Shown here piece after piece: positions 20,031 to 29,313 of a DNA stretch of 64,000 nt (position 1 is the first letter of the stretch; each line of letters opens with the position of its first letter). The DNA is from Bauldia sp. (GTDB lineage Bacteria > Pseudomonadota > Alphaproteobacteria > Rhizobiales > Kaistiaceae), in NCBI GenBank assembly GCA_037200845.1, contig JBBCGQ010000001.1:2232001-2296000 (forward strand), given 5' to 3'. The notes under the pieces were generated by a model, which was not told the origin of the DNA, ran no database searches, and saw nothing but the letters and a program-made list of their open reading frames with translations. The position numbers and the translations under genes were made by a program.

Positions 20031-20741
20031 CTAAGCGAGGGCCCGCCGCAATTCGATCGCGTCGAAGAAGGCGTGACCGAGCATGGTGTTGTCGAAGATC
20101 ACCCACGCTTCGGCGCTGCCCCTCACCTGCTCGGCGAGCGCGGAGATCGCCGCCGCCTCGTACTTGGACCGGTAGACCTCCGGCGACCCGTGCCAGCGCC
20201 AATACGCCAGCGCCTGCCAGCCGCCGGGCGAGCCTGCGCCGTGATGGGGCGGCGGGTCGGCGGCGATGCGCGTGACACGATGGCGGGCGAGCAGGCCATC
20301 GGCCTCGCCGGTGAACCACGAGGCGTGGCGCGGCTCGCAGGCGATCGGACCCGGGAAGCGGGCGCGGAACTCGGCAAGGAAGGCGTCCACCACCGGCGCG
20401 TCGAACAGATGCCGCGGCGCGAGCTGGACGACGAGCGGACCGAGCTTGCCGCCGAGCCCGCTCGCCTCCGACAGGAACTGATCGAGCAGCGCGCCGGCGC
20501 CGGCCAGTTTTGCCTCGTGCGTTATCGTACGCGGCAGCTTGACCGAAAAGCGGAAATCGTCCGGGACCGACGCCGCCCAGCGCTCGTATGTCTTGCGCTG
20601 ATGCGAGCGGTAGAAACTCGAGTCGATCTCGACGCAGTTGAAGACAGCGGCATAGCGCTCGAGGTGCGTTCCCTTCTCCGGCGCGTGCTTGCGCTGCTCG
20701 GCGCCGAGCGACCAGCCCGCGGTGCCGATGCGCGGGCTCAC
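20031..20741 (-). CDS. DUF72 (YecE-like) family protein
   Basis: A 236-residue protein with a TIM-barrel-like fold. It begins PRIGTAGWSLG, followed by the family core YAAVFNCVEIDSSFYRSHQ, FRFSVKLPRTITHEAKL, and the late WVIFDNTMLGHAFFDA. The usual DUF72 ending with an N-A-N-like segment is here DNTMLG. Function unknown. Its ATG overlaps the stop of the ATP12-type chaperone gene (ATGA), so the two are translated from one mRNA. Confidence 0.86.
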   Translation of the reverse strand: MSPRIGTAGWSLGAEQRKHAPEKGTHLERYAAVFNCVEIDSSFYRSHQRKTYERWAASVPDDFRFSVKLPRTITHEAKLAGAGALLDQFLSEASGLGGKLGPLVVQLAPRHLFDAPVVDAFLAEFRARFPGPIACEPRHASWFTGEADGLLARHRVTRIAADPPPHHGAGSPGGWQALAYWRWHGSPEVYRSKYEAAAISALAEQVRGSAEAWVIFDNTMLGHAFFDAIELRRALA

Positions 20742-21463
20742 GCTGCAGTGAGGATCAGCGCCGCCGCGTCCAGCTCACGCCGGCGGAAGGCGCGGGCGGC
20801 GAGCGCCTCGGCGTCCTGCCCCCACTGACTCATTTCCCATTCCTCATCGACCAGCGCCGCCGTCCACGCTTCCTCGGCGGTGAGCCGGCCGTGGGCGAGC
20901 GCCAGCCCCAGCACCGCCGATCCGGTCAGCGTCGTGATCGTGGACACCGCGGCAAGTTTCAGCGGATCGAACGCGGCAACCGCCCGCGCGATTGCCTCGA
21001 TCGCCTCCGCCGGCTGCTGCACGTAGACGACGCCGGCGGCGAGGCTGAGGGACGCGCCGAGCGCCTCGCGTGCCCAGCGCACCAGCGGATCCCACTTCGC
21101 CGCCTGCATGGCGGCCAGCGCGTCCGGCGTCTCGGCGCGGTAGCAGATGAGATCGCTGCCGGCGTAGCGCACGACCTCGGCGCGCACGGCATCGAGCGCG
21201 TCGGCGACGCTGTCGATCGCAGCGTTGACGATGCGCGTCACCGGCATGGTCGAGGGATCGATGCGCTCGCCCTGCCCGCCCCACTCGGCCGCCAGCGCCT
21301 CGGCCACCACCGCGCTCGGCACCGCCAGCGGCCGGCGGCCCGGTGTCTTCACCGCGCGGCCGTCGAGCTGCAGCACGAAGCCGTCGCCTAGCGGCGCCGC
21401 TGCCGCGGTCGTGTAGAAACGCTTGGGCAGCTCCGGCCGCGCCAGCCGCTGCGCCGACTGCAT
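20738..21463 (-). CDS. ATP12-family chaperone
   Basis: Homologue of the mitochondrial F1-ATPase assembly chaperone Atp12, which handles the alpha subunit; in alphaproteobacteria the role is assumed to be the same. The 241 residues contain KRFYTTAAAAPLGDGFVLQLDGRAVKTP, the AEWGGQGERIDPSTMPVTR segment, SDLICYRAETPDAL, and EEWEMSQWGQDAEA near the C-terminus, all diagnostic. The ATG at 21463 follows an aldo/keto reductase by 23 bp, and the downstream DUF72 gene overlaps. It probably belongs to one operon running from rarA through DUF72. Confidence 0.92.
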   Translation of the reverse strand: MQSAQRLARPELPKRFYTTAAAAPLGDGFVLQLDGRAVKTPGRRPLAVPSAVVAEALAAEWGGQGERIDPSTMPVTRIVNAAIDSVADALDAVRAEVVRYAGSDLICYRAETPDALAAMQAAKWDPLVRWAREALGASLSLAAGVVYVQQPAEAIEAIARAVAAFDPLKLAAVSTITTLTGSAVLGLALAHGRLTAEEAWTAALVDEEWEMSQWGQDAEALAARAFRRRELDAAALILTAA

Positions 21464-21486
21464 CGGCCCTTCGCGCGTCTTGTCGC

Positions 21487-22413
21487 TCAAAGCTCGAGCA
21501 TCTCGCTGGTCTGGGTGACGATCTCGTACCAGTCCTGCCGGTCCATGACGCTGGTGAGCGCCGCGATCGCGCCCTCGACACGCTCGCGCTTGCCCGAGCC
21601 GACGATCGCCACGCCGTTCGCCGGATGGCGGGCAACGAACGCCATCGCCGCCTCGGCCGGGCCGGCGAGGCCGGTGCGTTTGGCGATGTCGGTCAGCACC
21701 GCGCGGATCTTCGCAATGCGCGGCTCGTCGCTGGTGAGCAAATTGCCGCCGCCAACCGGCGACCAGATCATCGGCCGGTAGCCGCCGGCGATCGCATGAT
21801 CGAAGACGCCGTTGGAGATCGGCGCCAGGTGGAGCGGCGAGAACTCGACCTGGTTGGTGATGAGCGGCGCCTTCATGCGCAACTGGAGCAGATCGAACCG
21901 CGACGGCGAGAAATTCGAGACGCCGACGTAGCGCGTCTTGCCCTCGACGATCAGCGCGTCGAGCACGCCGCCGGCCTCGTCCGGGTCCATCAGGTAGTCC
22001 GGCCGGTGCAGGAGGTAGAGGTCGACCTGATCGACGCCGAGCTTCTGCAGCGAGCGGTCCATCCAATAGCGGATGTTCTTCGCCGTGAAGTCGTAGTTGC
22101 GGAGGCGGTTGGAGGGGTAATCCGGGCTGACCCGCATGATGCCGCCCTTGGTCACGATCTCGAACTTGTCGCGCCCGACCTCCCTGATCGCACGCCCAAG
22201 GAATTCCTCCGTCGAGTACGGATGCGGGATGCCGTACGTGTTGGCGGTATCGAGCGTGGTGATGCCGCGGTCGAGCAGGAAGCGCAGGTGATCGGCAAGC
22301 TTGCCGGACGAATCGAACTGCTCCTCCGAGCGCATCGAGCCCCAAATGACGCCGGAAAACTCCGGCCCCTGCGGATGCATTTTCGCACGCCCTACCGAGC
22401 CCGATGTCGGCAT
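21487..22413 (-). CDS. Aldo/keto reductase (YdhF-like)
   Basis: TIM-barrel NADPH oxidoreductase of 308 residues. It has the AKR pattern GITTLDTANTYG (catalytic Asp and Tyr), EIVTKGG (Lys), YLLHRPDYLMDP (His), SPVGGGNLL and the cofactor segment GVAIVGSGKRERVEGAI. The physiological substrate is unknown. The ATG directly abuts the stop of the RluA-family gene. A second start, eleven codons in, is possible. In related genomes this operon position often holds a HAD hydrolase instead. Confidence 0.86.
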   Translation of the reverse strand: MPTSGSVGRAKMHPQGPEFSGVIWGSMRSEEQFDSSGKLADHLRFLLDRGITTLDTANTYGIPHPYSTEEFLGRAIREVGRDKFEIVTKGGIMRVSPDYPSNRLRNYDFTAKNIRYWMDRSLQKLGVDQVDLYLLHRPDYLMDPDEAGGVLDALIVEGKTRYVGVSNFSPSRFDLLQLRMKAPLITNQVEFSPLHLAPISNGVFDHAIAGGYRPMIWSPVGGGNLLTSDEPRIAKIRAVLTDIAKRTGLAGPAEAAMAFVARHPANGVAIVGSGKRERVEGAIAALTSVMDRQDWYEIVTQTSEMLEL

Positions 22414-23565
22414 CTATTCCACGCCCTCGTCGTCATCGCTGTCCCCAAGCGTCGCGTCGAAGCCCAGCAGGTTCCACGACTGCTGCATGTGCGGCGGCAG
22501 CGGCGCCGTCACGTCGAGCGTGCCGCCGTTCGACGGATGCGGGATGACGATGCGGCGCGCGTGCAGGTGCAGCTTCTTCTGGATGCCGCCGGGAAAATCC
22601 CAGCTCTCCTCGGCGGTGAAATATTTGGGATCGCCGATGATCGGATGGCCGATGTGGGCGGCGTGCGCGCGGAGCTGGTGCGTGCGGCCGGTGATCGGGC
22701 GCATCGACAGCCACGTCAGCTTCTGCCCGGCGGTCTCGACCACCGAGTAGAGCGAGATGGCGTGGCTGGAATCGTCGGCGCCGTGCTTGGCGACCTTCAT
22801 CCGCTCCTCGGCCTCCTCGCGCGCCAGCCACGTCGAGATGCGCCCCTGCTTCGGCTTCGGCACGCCCACCACCAGCGCCCAGTAGATCTTGCGCGTCGAG
22901 CGCGTGCGGAACGACGCGGTGAGCTTCTGCGCGGCCAGCCGCGTGCGCGCCACCACCAGCACGCCGCTGGTGTCGCGGTCGAGGCGATGGACCAGCCGCG
23001 GCTTCTGCCCCTTGCGGTCGCGGAAGGCTTCCAGCATCCCGTCGACGTGCTTGGTCAGGCCCGAGCCGCCCTGCACGGCGAGGCCCTGCGGCTTGTTGAA
23101 GACGAAGACGTCGTCGTCCTCGTAGAGGATCATCGCGCGGAGCGCGGCGGCATCGCTGGTCGGACGCTTGGGCTTTTTCGCCTCTCCGTCTTTCCTCGCC
23201 TCGCCGTCATCCCGGCGAAAGCCGGGATCCAGCGACGTCGTCTCATCGTCCTCGTCGCGCGCTGGACCCCGGCTTTCGCCGGGGTGACGAGGGATGGCGG
23301 GATTACGAGCGGGAGGAGCATCGCCCTTGCTCTCGCGCAAGATCCCGCCAAGCCCGCCGGTGCCCAGCGGCGGCACGCGCACCGACTGGCCGACCGCCAG
23401 CCGCGCGTTCGTCTTCACCCGGCCGCCATCGACGCGGACCTGGCCGGAGCGCAGCAGCTTCTGCAGGTGGCCGAACGACAGCTCCGGGTAATGCGTCTTG
23501 AACCAGCGGTCCAAACGCATGCCGGCTTCGTCCGATTCGACGGTTCGTGTTTCGAGCGTGGCCAT
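22414..23565 (-). CDS. RluA-family 23S rRNA pseudouridine synthase
   Basis: Isomerises uridines in 23S rRNA, RluC-like. An S4 domain is at about 13-60 (GMRLDRWFKTHYPELSFGHL), and the catalytic domain has HRLDRDTSG at 193-201 with the catalytic Asp at 196. Residues about 91-121 (RHPGESRGP to LDPGFRRDDG) are encoded by palindromic repeat B inserted in frame between the two domains, so the 383-residue protein is longer than usual. The insertion is in a linker and leaves both domains intact. It sits in the conserved rarA-crcB-rluA-ATP12 neighbourhood. Confidence 0.92.
   Translation of the reverse strand: MATLETRTVESDEAGMRLDRWFKTHYPELSFGHLQKLLRSGQVRVDGGRVKTNARLAVGQSVRVPPLGTGGLGGILRESKGDAPPARNPAIPRHPGESRGPARDEDDETTSLDPGFRRDDGEARKDGEAKKPKRPTSDAAALRAMILYEDDDVFVFNKPQGLAVQGGSGLTKHVDGMLEAFRDRKGQKPRLVHRLDRDTSGVLVVARTRLAAQKLTASFRTRSTRKIYWALVVGVPKPKQGRISTWLAREEAEERMKVAKHGADDSSHAISLYSVVETAGQKLTWLSMRPITGRTHQLRAHAAHIGHPIIGDPKYFTAEESWDFPGGIQKKLHLHARRIVIPHPSNGGTLDVTAPLPPHMQQSWNLLGFDATLGDSDDDEGVE
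23205..23291. repeat. Palindromic repeat B, copy 2, inside a coding gene
   Basis: GTCATCCCGGCGAAAGCCGGG and, about 30 bp later, CCCCGGCTTTCGCCGGGGTG: the same two-half architecture as 14616-14706 and 50221-50305. Here it is read through by the RluA-family gene as about 30 residues without a stop. Confidence 0.9.
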
Positions 23566-23598
23566 AGGGGGCTTCTGTTGAAGCGCCAGCCTATAGCA

Positions 23599-23979
23599 TC
23601 AGGAGAGCGTCCTGACGACCCAAAGCCCGGCGAAAAGCGCCGCCAGCGACAGCCCGACCGAGGCGACGACGTAAAGCGCGGCCGTGCCCGTCGCGCCGCG
23701 CTCCCACAGGGTCGCCGTATCCAGCGAAAACGCGGAAAACGTGGTGAACCCGCCGAGGAAGCCGGTGGTGAGCAGCAGGCGCGCATGCTGCGACCAGCTT
23801 TCGCCCGCCCGGAACGCCAGCCAGCCGGCGATCAGCCCCATGGCGAGCGACCCCACGACGTTGACGATGAACGTCCCCCACGGGAAATCGGCGCCGAGCC
23901 GCCCGGCCGTCATGTTGACGCCGTGACGGGCGACGGAGCCAAGCCCGCCGCCGAGGAACACCAGCACGATCTGGAACAT
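23599..23979 (-). CDS. crcB: Fluoride efflux transporter CrcB/Fluc
   Basis: Small dual-topology fluoride channel of the inner membrane, 126 residues with four hydrophobic segments. Family residues are visible: GGLGSVARHGVN, the PWGTFIVNVVGSLAMG segment with its conserved Asn, and TTGFLGGFTTFSAFSLD with the TFSxF phenylalanines that line the pore. It starts at ATG 23979, 2 bp after the stop of a gamma-glutamylcyclotransferase-like gene, so it is an internal operon gene; no fluoride riboswitch is expected or seen immediately upstream. Confidence 0.95.
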   Translation of the reverse strand: MFQIVLVFLGGGLGSVARHGVNMTAGRLGADFPWGTFIVNVVGSLAMGLIAGWLAFRAGESWSQHARLLLTTGFLGGFTTFSAFSLDTATLWERGATGTAALYVVASVGLSLAALFAGLWVVRTLS

Positions 23980-23981
23980 TG

Positions 23982-24455
23982 CTAGGCCGCCTGCGGCACC
24001 GGCATGTGCTGCGCAAGCTTCACGAGGTGCGACTTGGGCAGGCCGCACTCGGCCGCCGAGGCGACCAGGTAGCCGACGTACTGCGGCGACGGCAGCCCGG
24101 GGTTTGCCGTCGGCACCGCAACGTAGACCTCCGCCACCACGGCGCGCTCGTCCGCCGTCTCGACACGAACCGTGATGCGGTTGAACTGGTTGAGCGCGCG
24201 GTCGCGCCGCTTGTCGTAGCCCTCGCGCTCGTCGAGGCGCTGGATGTCGGTGCCGTCGAGCTCGTAGAGCGCGCCCCACACGCTTTCGCTCATCGACGGC
24301 TCGATGCTGATCACCGCGCAATCGCGGATGACCGAGCGCCGCGGAAAGCAGACGCGGTACCCGTCGAGCTTCGCCGTCGAGACGAACTGCGCGTCCGGGC
24401 AGCGCAACTGCATCTGGAGCAGGTCGAGATTCGACCCGTAAGCAAAATAGTACAT
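23982..24455 (-). CDS. Gamma-glutamylcyclotransferase-like protein, copy 1
   Basis: GGCT-fold protein of 157 residues. It begins with the family motif MYYFAYGSNLDLLQMQLRCP, and WGALYELDGTDIQRLDEREG holds the usual catalytic Glu. Such proteins cleave gamma-glutamyl dipeptides or gamma-glutamylamines with release of 5-oxoproline; the actual substrate is unknown. The ATG at 24455 was chosen because the fold starts there. A paralogue lies 102 bp upstream in the same direction. Confidence 0.85.
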   Translation of the reverse strand: MYYFAYGSNLDLLQMQLRCPDAQFVSTAKLDGYRVCFPRRSVIRDCAVISIEPSMSESVWGALYELDGTDIQRLDEREGYDKRRDRALNQFNRITVRVETADERAVVAEVYVAVPTANPGLPSPQYVGYLVASAAECGLPKSHLVKLAQHMPVPQAA

Positions 24456-24557
24456 GTCCGCCGCATCCCCTCGTCCAACGCCATCATTGGGCCGTTGGGA
24501 CGCGGGTTGCACGGGCGAAAAAACGCCCTGTGGATGACCTGTTGAAAACTTCGCCGG

Positions 24558-25022
24558 CTAGGCGGTCCTCACCGCCTGCAGGCCGGCGATGCAAGCCTTA
24601 GGCAGACCATGGAATTCCGCCCCGTCAATGATCGATTGCAGGTAGGCCCGCGAAGGCAGTGCGTCCGTTCCGTCGGGTACGGCGAAATAGGCCATCGCCT
24701 TGACCGCTTCCGAGCCACCTAGCCGCAAGGCCGTGACTTCGCGGATGATTCGCTCGTTGCGCGCCACCGGCGCCTGCGGGTCGTAGCCCTCGTGATAATT
24801 GAGTACCGGCAGGTCGTTCGGCGGGATTTCGTAGAGCACCCCCCACACCGCATGGCCGGCTGCCGGCTCGATGCTCGCCGTCGCACACTGCCGCTCGCGC
24901 GAGAAGCGCGGAAAGCACAGGCGATAATCCATCACCCGCGCCACGCCGATCGTCCGGAACTCCGGGCACCGCTGCGACATCAGCCCGGGGTTCATGTTGG
25001 CGCCGTAGGCGAACAGGATCAC
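24558..25022 (-). CDS. Gamma-glutamylcyclotransferase-like protein, copy 2
   Basis: A 154-residue GGCT-fold protein starting MILFAYGANMNPGLMSQRCP, with WGVLYEIPPNDLPVLNYHEG. Compared with copy 1, the residue before the second EG is His rather than Arg, while the Glu at the predicted catalytic position is kept. It uses a GTG start that overlaps the rarA stop (GTGA), so it is translationally coupled to rarA. The substrate is unknown. Two tandem members point to local duplication followed by divergence. Confidence 0.84.
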   Translation of the reverse strand: MILFAYGANMNPGLMSQRCPEFRTIGVARVMDYRLCFPRFSRERQCATASIEPAAGHAVWGVLYEIPPNDLPVLNYHEGYDPQAPVARNERIIREVTALRLGGSEAVKAMAYFAVPDGTDALPSRAYLQSIIDGAEFHGLPKACIAGLQAVRTA

Positions 25023-26326
25023 GGCTGGCCGCGCTCCTTGCGAAGCTTCGCCCAGTAATCCAGCCGCTTGCGGATTTCGCGTTCGAAGCCGCGGTCGGGC
25101 GGGTCATAGAACTGCCGCCGGCCGAGCTGCTCGGGGAAATAATTCTGGCCCGAGAAGGAGTCCGGTTCGTCCGGATCGTAGCGGTAGCCCGAGCCGTAGC
25201 CTTCCGACTTCATCAGGTTGGTCGGCGCGTTGAGGATGATCTTGGGCGGCGTCAGCGAGCCGTGCTCCTTGGCCGTCGCCTGCGCCGCGCCGAAGGCTTT
25301 GTAGACCGCGATCGATTTCGGCGCGGTGGCGAGATAGACGGCGGCCTCCGCTAGCGCCAGTTCGCCCTCGGGCGAGCCGAGGTAGTCGAACGCGTCCTTG
25401 GCGGCGAGCGCGACGACCAGCGCCTGCGGATCGGCGAGGCCGATGTCCTCCATCGCCATCCGCACCAGGCGGCGGCCGATGTAGAGCGGCTGCTCGCCGG
25501 CATCGAGCATGCGCGCCAGATAGTAGAGCGCCGCGTCGGGATCGGAGCCGCGCACCGACTTATGCAGCGCCGAGATCAGATTGTAGTGGCCGTCCTGGCT
25601 CTTGTCGTAGAGCGGCGCGCGGCGCTGGACGATGGTCTGCAGTTGCTCGGGCGTGAAGATTTCACCGGGCCGCGCGGCGCGCCAGACTTCTTCGGCGAGC
25701 GTCAGCGCGGCGCGGCCATCGGCGTCGGCCATGCCGATCAGCATGCCGCGCGCCTGATCGTCGAGCGGCAGCGGACGCGCCTCGATCTCCTCGGCGCGCG
25801 CCAGAAGCTTGGCGATCGCCTCCTCGTCGAGCGGCTTGAAGACCAGCACGCGGGCGCGCGACAGGAGCGCGGCGTTGAGCTCGAACGACGGATTCTCGGT
25901 CGTGGCGCCGACCAGCGTCACCGTCCCGTCCTCCATTACCGGCAGGAACGAGTCGAGCTGGGCGCGATTGAAGCGATGGATCTCGTCGACGAACAGCAGC
26001 GTCCCCTGCCCCGCCTGCCGCCGCCCGCGCGCCACCTCGAACACCTTTTTGAGGTCAGCGACGCCGGAAAATACGGCCGAGATCTGCTCGAAATGGAGAT
26101 CGGTCTCGCGCGCCAGCAGCCGCGCCACCGTCGTCTTGCCGGTGCCGGGCGGCCCCCAGAAGATCAGCGAGCCGAGCGACCCGGTCGAGAGCATCCGCGT
26201 GATGACGCCGTCGGGACCGAGCAGATGATCCTGCCCGACGACGTCGGCGAGCCGCTCCGGGCGGAGACGGTCGGCGAGCGGCCGCGGCGCCGCCTTTTCC
26301 AGTCCCGCCGCCTCGAAGAGCGACAT
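25019..26326 (-). CDS. rarA: Replication-associated recombination protein A (RarA/MgsA)
   Basis: AAA+ ATPase related to the clamp loader and Werner-interacting protein, acting at stalled replication forks. The 435 residues contain VVGQDHLLGPDGVI, Walker A FWGPPGTGKTT, Walker B LLFVDEIHRFN, sensor 1 LVGATTENPSFELN, and the C-terminal tetramerisation region (LHKSVRGSDPDAALYYLARM) that is diagnostic. The ATG at 26326 lies 8 bp after the degQ stop. The gene continues the degQ-rarA operon order typical of Hyphomicrobiales. Confidence 0.96.
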   Translation of the reverse strand: MSLFEAAGLEKAAPRPLADRLRPERLADVVGQDHLLGPDGVITRMLSTGSLGSLIFWGPPGTGKTTVARLLARETDLHFEQISAVFSGVADLKKVFEVARGRRQAGQGTLLFVDEIHRFNRAQLDSFLPVMEDGTVTLVGATTENPSFELNAALLSRARVLVFKPLDEEAIAKLLARAEEIEARPLPLDDQARGMLIGMADADGRAALTLAEEVWRAARPGEIFTPEQLQTIVQRRAPLYDKSQDGHYNLISALHKSVRGSDPDAALYYLARMLDAGEQPLYIGRRLVRMAMEDIGLADPQALVVALAAKDAFDYLGSPEGELALAEAAVYLATAPKSIAVYKAFGAAQATAKEHGSLTPPKIILNAPTNLMKSEGYGSGYRYDPDEPDSFSGQNYFPEQLGRRQFYDPPDRGFEREIRKRLDYWAKLRKERGQP

Positions 26327-26334
26327 CGCGCCGC

Positions 26335-27738
<1,404 letters not shown>

Positions 27739-27911
27739 GCGATTCCTGCCCTGTTACGCGCCCGCTTGTCCGTAACGGGAATGCTACACCAATTGCGGCA
27801 GCGGCGAGGCAGTTCGCCTACACCGGGGCGTCACGTTGACCGTTTAGGCTAACGCCGGTTTCCAGCGTTTTCGCATTTTGTTCCGGCAAGGTTCAAGCGG
27901 TGCAGCCAGCC

Positions 27912-28445
27912 ATGCGATCGATCCGGCGCCTCCTCGCCCCCGCGGCCCTGACGCTGGCGCTCTGCCTCGCCGCGGTCCGCCCGGCACCCGCCGCCGACGA
28001 CACCGACGCATTTGTAACCGAGTACCGCGCCTGGGCCGTCGCGGTCCTCACGGCCGTCCACGCCGACACGACGCACGACCAGGATCGGCGGGCGACCTTC
28101 GCCGTCCACGAAGACCCGACGAAATACGTGAGGTGCACCTTCCTCGCCGCGGACACGCGCATCCGCTGCGACGCCTCCTCGGGCTACTACACCGCGCCCG
28201 CCGGCCAGCCGCGCAAGTATCGTCTCGGCAAGGACCTTCGCGACGCCCTCTATGCGCTGGGCTTCGACCTCGACGACTCCGAAGGCGACTTCCAGACGTT
28301 CATCCCGATGACGGGCGCGGACGACATCGCCACCGCCGCCGACGTGGCCTTGCGCACTCTGCACGACATCTACGGCGCCACGAACATCGACGTCGACGCG
28401 CCGATCGCGCCGCCGCAGGTGCAGCCGCTGGCGCCGGCGAAATAA
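27912..28445 (+). CDS. Secreted hypothetical protein
   Basis: A 177-residue protein with a clear Sec signal peptide (MRSIRRLLAPAALTLALCLA, cleavage after APA near residue 27). The mature part has two cysteines (YVRCTFL and RIRCDAS), probably a disulphide, and ends in a Pro-rich tail. I do not recognise the family. Its start region (DAFVTEYRAWAVAVLTAVHA) resembles a degraded frame about 100 bp further downstream, which suggests a tandem duplication (separate entry). Divergent from degQ. Confidence 0.7.
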   Translation: MRSIRRLLAPAALTLALCLAAVRPAPAADDTDAFVTEYRAWAVAVLTAVHADTTHDQDRRATFAVHEDPTKYVRCTFLAADTRIRCDASSGYYTAPAGQPRKYRLGKDLRDALYALGFDLDDSEGDFQTFIPMTGADDIATAADVALRTLHDIYGATNIDVDAPIAPPQVQPLAPAK

Positions 28446-28544
28446 AACGCGCGCAGAAGTTGCCTCGGAGCGCGGGACAAGAATATCGTTCTTGTTACGT
28501 TCTCATGGCGACCGGCGACAAATATCGCTCTCCTGATCCTGCAG

Positions 28545-28691
28545 ATGGCGCCGGTAACGTCGGTTCGCGCCGATGAACTTGGTGCGTTTGTGGAGCGCTA
28601 CCGATGTGAAGTGACGGCGCGTCTCGCGATCATTCACGCGACGCCGCCACGGATTCCCGATCGCTTCATCGCGCTGGCAGTGCGCGCCTGG
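28545..28691 (+). pseudogene. Degraded paralogue of the preceding secreted protein
   Basis: Read in frame, DELGAFVERYRCEVTARLAI and the next IHATPPRIPDRF align with DTDAFVTEYRAWAVAVLTAV and HADTTHDQDRR of the protein at 27912-28445: same spacing of the FV..YR core and a similar tail to FxALAV. Upstream, LLILQMAPVTSVRA resembles a signal-peptide end. After about 49 codons the similarity ends and the frame drifts into the rplQ terminator. No complete gene can be read. The weak similarity makes this a tentative call. Confidence 0.45.
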
Positions 28692-28781
28692 CGCCGGATA
28701 TGTTCAGTGTCGTGGCCCCGCTCGCCCGCGTGCTCGGCGATCGCCTGCGGACCTGCGCCACAGGCGGATAAGCACGAACAG

Positions 28782-28805
28782 AAAAGGCGGCCGAAGCCGC
28801 CTTTT
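28782..28805. terminator. Terminator of the ribosomal superoperon
   Basis: A perfect 10-bp stem AAAAGGCGGC / GCCGCCTTTT with a CGAA loop. It lies 26 bp past the rplQ stop and ends the alpha operon on the minus strand. The A/T flanks make it usable on the plus strand too. Confidence 0.88.
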
Positions 28806-28830
28806 CGCAAAATCGATGAAGACCTGAAAC

Positions 28831-29271
28831 TTACGCGTTCGCCTCGGCCGGGACGCCCTGCTCGACGCGTTCCGCCGCGTGGCGGGCCTTGTCGGCCGAC
28901 CCCTTGGCTTCGACGTCGCGATCGACGAACTCGATCACCGCCACCGCCGCGTTGTCGCCATGGCGGAAGCCCGCCTTGAGCACGCGGGTGTAGCCGCCCG
29001 AGCGCGCCTTGTAGCGCGGACCGAGCGTGTCGAAGAGCTTCTTGACCGAACCGATGTCGCGGATCTCCGAGACCGCCAGGCGGCGGGCATGGAGGTCGCC
29101 GCGCTTGGCGAGCGTCACCAGCTTCTCGACGATCGGGCGCAGGTCCTTCGCCTTGGGGAGCGTCGTGACGATCTGCTCGTGCTGGATCAGCGAGGACGCG
29201 AGATTCGCGAACATCGCCTTCCGGTGGCTGGCCGTGCGGCTGAACCGGCGACCCTTCTTTCCGTGCATCAT
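28831..29271 (-). CDS. rplQ: 50S ribosomal protein L17
   Basis: Large-subunit protein near the exit tunnel. Starts [20 protein letters not shown], followed by [20 protein letters not shown] and [20 protein letters not shown], the L17 core. At 146 residues it has an Ala/Glu-rich C-terminal extension past the core, common in alphaproteobacteria. Last gene of the alpha operon, 42 bp after rpoA, with the operon terminator behind it. Confidence 0.97.
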   Translation of the reverse strand: MMHGKKGRRFSRTASHRKAMFANLASSLIQHEQIVTTLPKAKDLRPIVEKLVTLAKRGDLHARRLAVSEIRDIGSVKKLFDTLGPRYKARSGGYTRVLKAGFRHGDNAAVAVIEFVDRDVEAKGSADKARHAAERVEQGVPAEANA

Positions 29272-29313
29272 GTCACGTCATCCTCAAGTAAACCCCGGCC
29301 GAAGCCGGCGGTA

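Noticed and set aside
19545-20034. Open frames of about 95-100 codons on both strands in the gap after the IalB gene
   Set aside because: No ribosome binding site at usable spacing, no family, Arg/Ser-rich composition typical of random high-GC frames.
23980-24557. Fluoride riboswitch in front of crcB
   Set aside because: crcB begins 2 bp after a coding gene, and I saw no riboswitch-like structure before that gene.
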